From Tranzscheliella williamsii (lineage: Eukaryota; Basidiomycota; Ustilaginomycetes; Ustilaginales; Ustilaginaceae): DNA of 64,000 nt. The stretch covers positions 186,001 through 250,000 of the forward strand of contig JALBYF010000001.1 of assembly GCA_023212725.1 (NCBI GenBank). The letters are read 5' to 3'. Every line of letters starts with the position of its first letter. Positions within the stretch are counted from its first letter, which is position 1. The notes under the pieces were generated by a model. It did not search any database and was not told the origin of the DNA. It saw only the letters and a list, made by a program, of their open reading frames with translations. Below, in pieces: positions 62,944 to 64,000 of this stretch. The translations under genes were made by a program, and so were the position numbers.

Positions 62944-64000
62944 TCACACCCCTTCGGCTCGTTCTGCTGGGTTGAGGAGAGAGCCAAATCCGACTCGGAT
63001 GCTGCCTGTGGTGCTGGACATGGTTTGGCTTCGAGCTCTTGCGAAGTTCTCCAATGTGATAGTGGTGTCCAGCTCATCTTCACTTGTTCGTGCCGAGCGC
63101 GGTCCGTCGGATGTATTAGATAGCTGTTTTCTGTGCTGCAAATTCTTGCCTGATTCCTGAGTTCGTACGGACGATCTGCTGGCTGTTTCGGACAGTGCCT
63201 CTTCTGGCTCCAACTCATCTTCCTCCTCGCCGGACGATTCTGAAGGTCGTCGTTCGCGTATCTGTGTAAACTTTCGCGGCGAGTGTATGTTGTTGCTGTA
63301 TTGGTTAGCCAGGTCACGCTCGTGGTTTGTATAACCCGGCGGAGGCGGAACGTCTCGCCGCAATTCAGACCAGCTCTTCGAACTTCGCGACCCTGGTTCA
63401 TAGGCTGATCTCGAAAGAGGAGGATAGTCCTTCATCTGCATCTGCATTTGCAAATGACCATGACTTTGGCTATGTCCGTGACCTTGAGCATGTCCATGCC
63501 CTTGACCATGCCCATGAGTAGGTCCAGGAGGCGGACCATGTCCGTGCATCTGAGAGGCCGGGTACTGCGAGTGCCAGCCAGACGGCCCACCGCCAAAGGG
63601 GCTGTGCCTGGAGCCAGAGGAGGCAGCAGGTGGGGGGTGTGGCGCGCCTCCTCGGTTCCATGCCATTTCCTCGTCTCGTTGAGAGCCCGAACCGCCATGT
63701 GACTGGCTGTTCTCCATTTCAGCATGTTCCCCGCCAGGTGCGTGACATTTTTGGTGGCGACGCAAATTCGACTGGACGCTGAATGATCGCCCACATCCTG
63801 GTTCATTGCAGACAAAGGGCTTCTCACCAGTGTGCGAATGATGGTGGATCTTTAGGCTGGATGGCCGAGAGAATCGTTTGCCGCACCAAGCACATTCGTA
63901 CTTGGCTTGGCCCGAGGCGATCGTACCCGTGGTGCCGGCTGGACGACCTGGCGGGTGAGTCGATATGATGCCGTCAGGCACACTGGCCAGACCTTGTCCA
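62944..64000 (-). CDS. C2H2 zinc-finger protein, C-terminal 352 codons, start beyond window edge
   Basis: The frame is open from the window end to the stop at 62944; no ATG in the visible part can be the true start. Two tandem C2H2 fingers are complete: CAWCGKRFSRPSSLKIHHHSH (C-x2-C-x12-H-x3-H), the standard TGEKPF linker, and CNEPGCGRSFSVQSNLRRHQKCH (C-x4-C-x12-H-x3-H). Two such fingers suggest a sequence-specific DNA-binding transcription factor. Downstream the protein is disordered, with a His/Gly/Gln repeat (HGHGQGHGHAQGHGHSQ) encoded by an 18-bp-like DNA repeat at 63450-63520, a QMQMQM run, an acidic patch (SSGEEEDELEPEE) and a Ser/Thr/Arg-rich tail. Target genes and orthology cannot be told from this fragment. 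Confidence 0.8.
   Translation of the reverse strand, partial: GQGLASVPDGIISTHPPGRPAGTTGTIASGQAKYECAWCGKRFSRPSSLKIHHHSHTGEKPFVCNEPGCGRSFSVQSNLRRHQKCHAPGGEHAEMENSQSHGGSGSQRDEEMAWNRGGAPHPPPAASSGSRHSPFGGGPSGWHSQYPASQMHGHGPPPGPTHGHGQGHGHAQGHGHSQSHGHLQMQMQMKDYPPLSRSAYEPGSRSSKSWSELRRDVPPPPGYTNHERDLANQYSNNIHSPRKFTQIRERRPSESSGEEEDELEPEEALSETASRSSVRTQESGKNLQHRKQLSNTSDGPRSARTSEDELDTTITLENFARARSQTMSSTTGSIRVGFGSLLNPAERAEGV
63450..63520. repeat. CATG-rich coding repeat in the zinc-finger gene
   Basis: Imperfect 18-bp units with recurring CCATG/CATGTCC steps encode the Gly-His-Gly-Gln-Gly-His stretch. The alternate His spacing could bind metal, but low complexity alone explains it. Confidence 0.7.

Noticed and set aside
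1..64000. CRISPR arrays, insertion sequences, rRNA genes, telomeric repeats
   Set aside because: None seen; the short tandem repeats present are simple or coding repeats.

Overview
The window is chromosomal DNA from a basidiomycete fungus, most likely a smut or smut-related yeast (Ustilaginomycotina). The protein set is eukaryotic: importin beta, RCC1, GSK3, Bub2, Sec2 and a Sec7-domain GEF. Genes are compact and mostly intronless, or carry one to three short introns of GU-AG type with CTRAY branch sites. One gene is a Stealth-family phosphotransferase of the kind known from Cryptococcus capsule and glycan work. Coding DNA is GC-rich at third positions. Intergenic gaps of 1-5 kb are more AT-rich and without recognisable genes. 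I see no transposon, rRNA, tRNA or CRISPR array. Species cannot be fixed from sequence alone.

Layout. 1-21 kb: importin beta-1 (N-terminal part, minus), an MFS sugar transporter (minus), an OTU-type deubiquitinase with an AT-hook (plus), a small unknown protein (plus), a Ran1/Pat1-like kinase (minus), a gene-poor 5.3 kb gap, and a Stealth/Xpt1-like phosphotransferase (minus). 21-36 kb: tRNA-splicing endonuclease subunit Sen15 (plus, 3 exons), an unknown acidic protein (minus), mitochondrial ribosomal protein uL30m (minus), a RING-like protein with two SUMO-interaction motifs (plus), the mitotic-exit GAP Bub2 (plus) and GSK3 (minus). 38-50 kb: a secreted tannase/feruloyl esterase (plus), vacuolar alpha-mannosidase Ams1 (minus), a three-exon CON-6-type small protein (minus), the Ran exchange factor RCC1 (plus) and NAD-dependent glycerol-3-phosphate dehydrogenase (plus). 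50-64 kb: an unknown SERIAALQ-motif protein (minus), the Rab exchange factor Sec2 (plus), a Sec7-PH Arf exchange factor of the EFA6/Yel1 type (minus) and a C2H2 zinc-finger protein running off the window end (minus).

Genes are not arranged as a pathway cluster, but themes recur. Nuclear transport: importin beta and RCC1. Polarised secretion: Sec2 and the Arf6-type GEF lie tail to tail. Cell cycle and signalling: Bub2, GSK3 and the Ran1-like kinase. Ubiquitin and SUMO: the OTU enzyme and the RING/SIM protein.

The most unusual observation is at 51.9 kb. A canonical 74-nt intron appears to split a start codon (AT|G), downstream of about 620 nt of leader that lacks any ATG on the sense strand. 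Several other genes also have an intron very close to the start codon (RCC1 13-nt first exon, GSK3 37 nt, CON-6 60 nt, OTU 73 nt). Many genes switch from G-rich to C-rich sense codons toward their 3' ends, which gives mirror-image skew around three tight convergent gene pairs.
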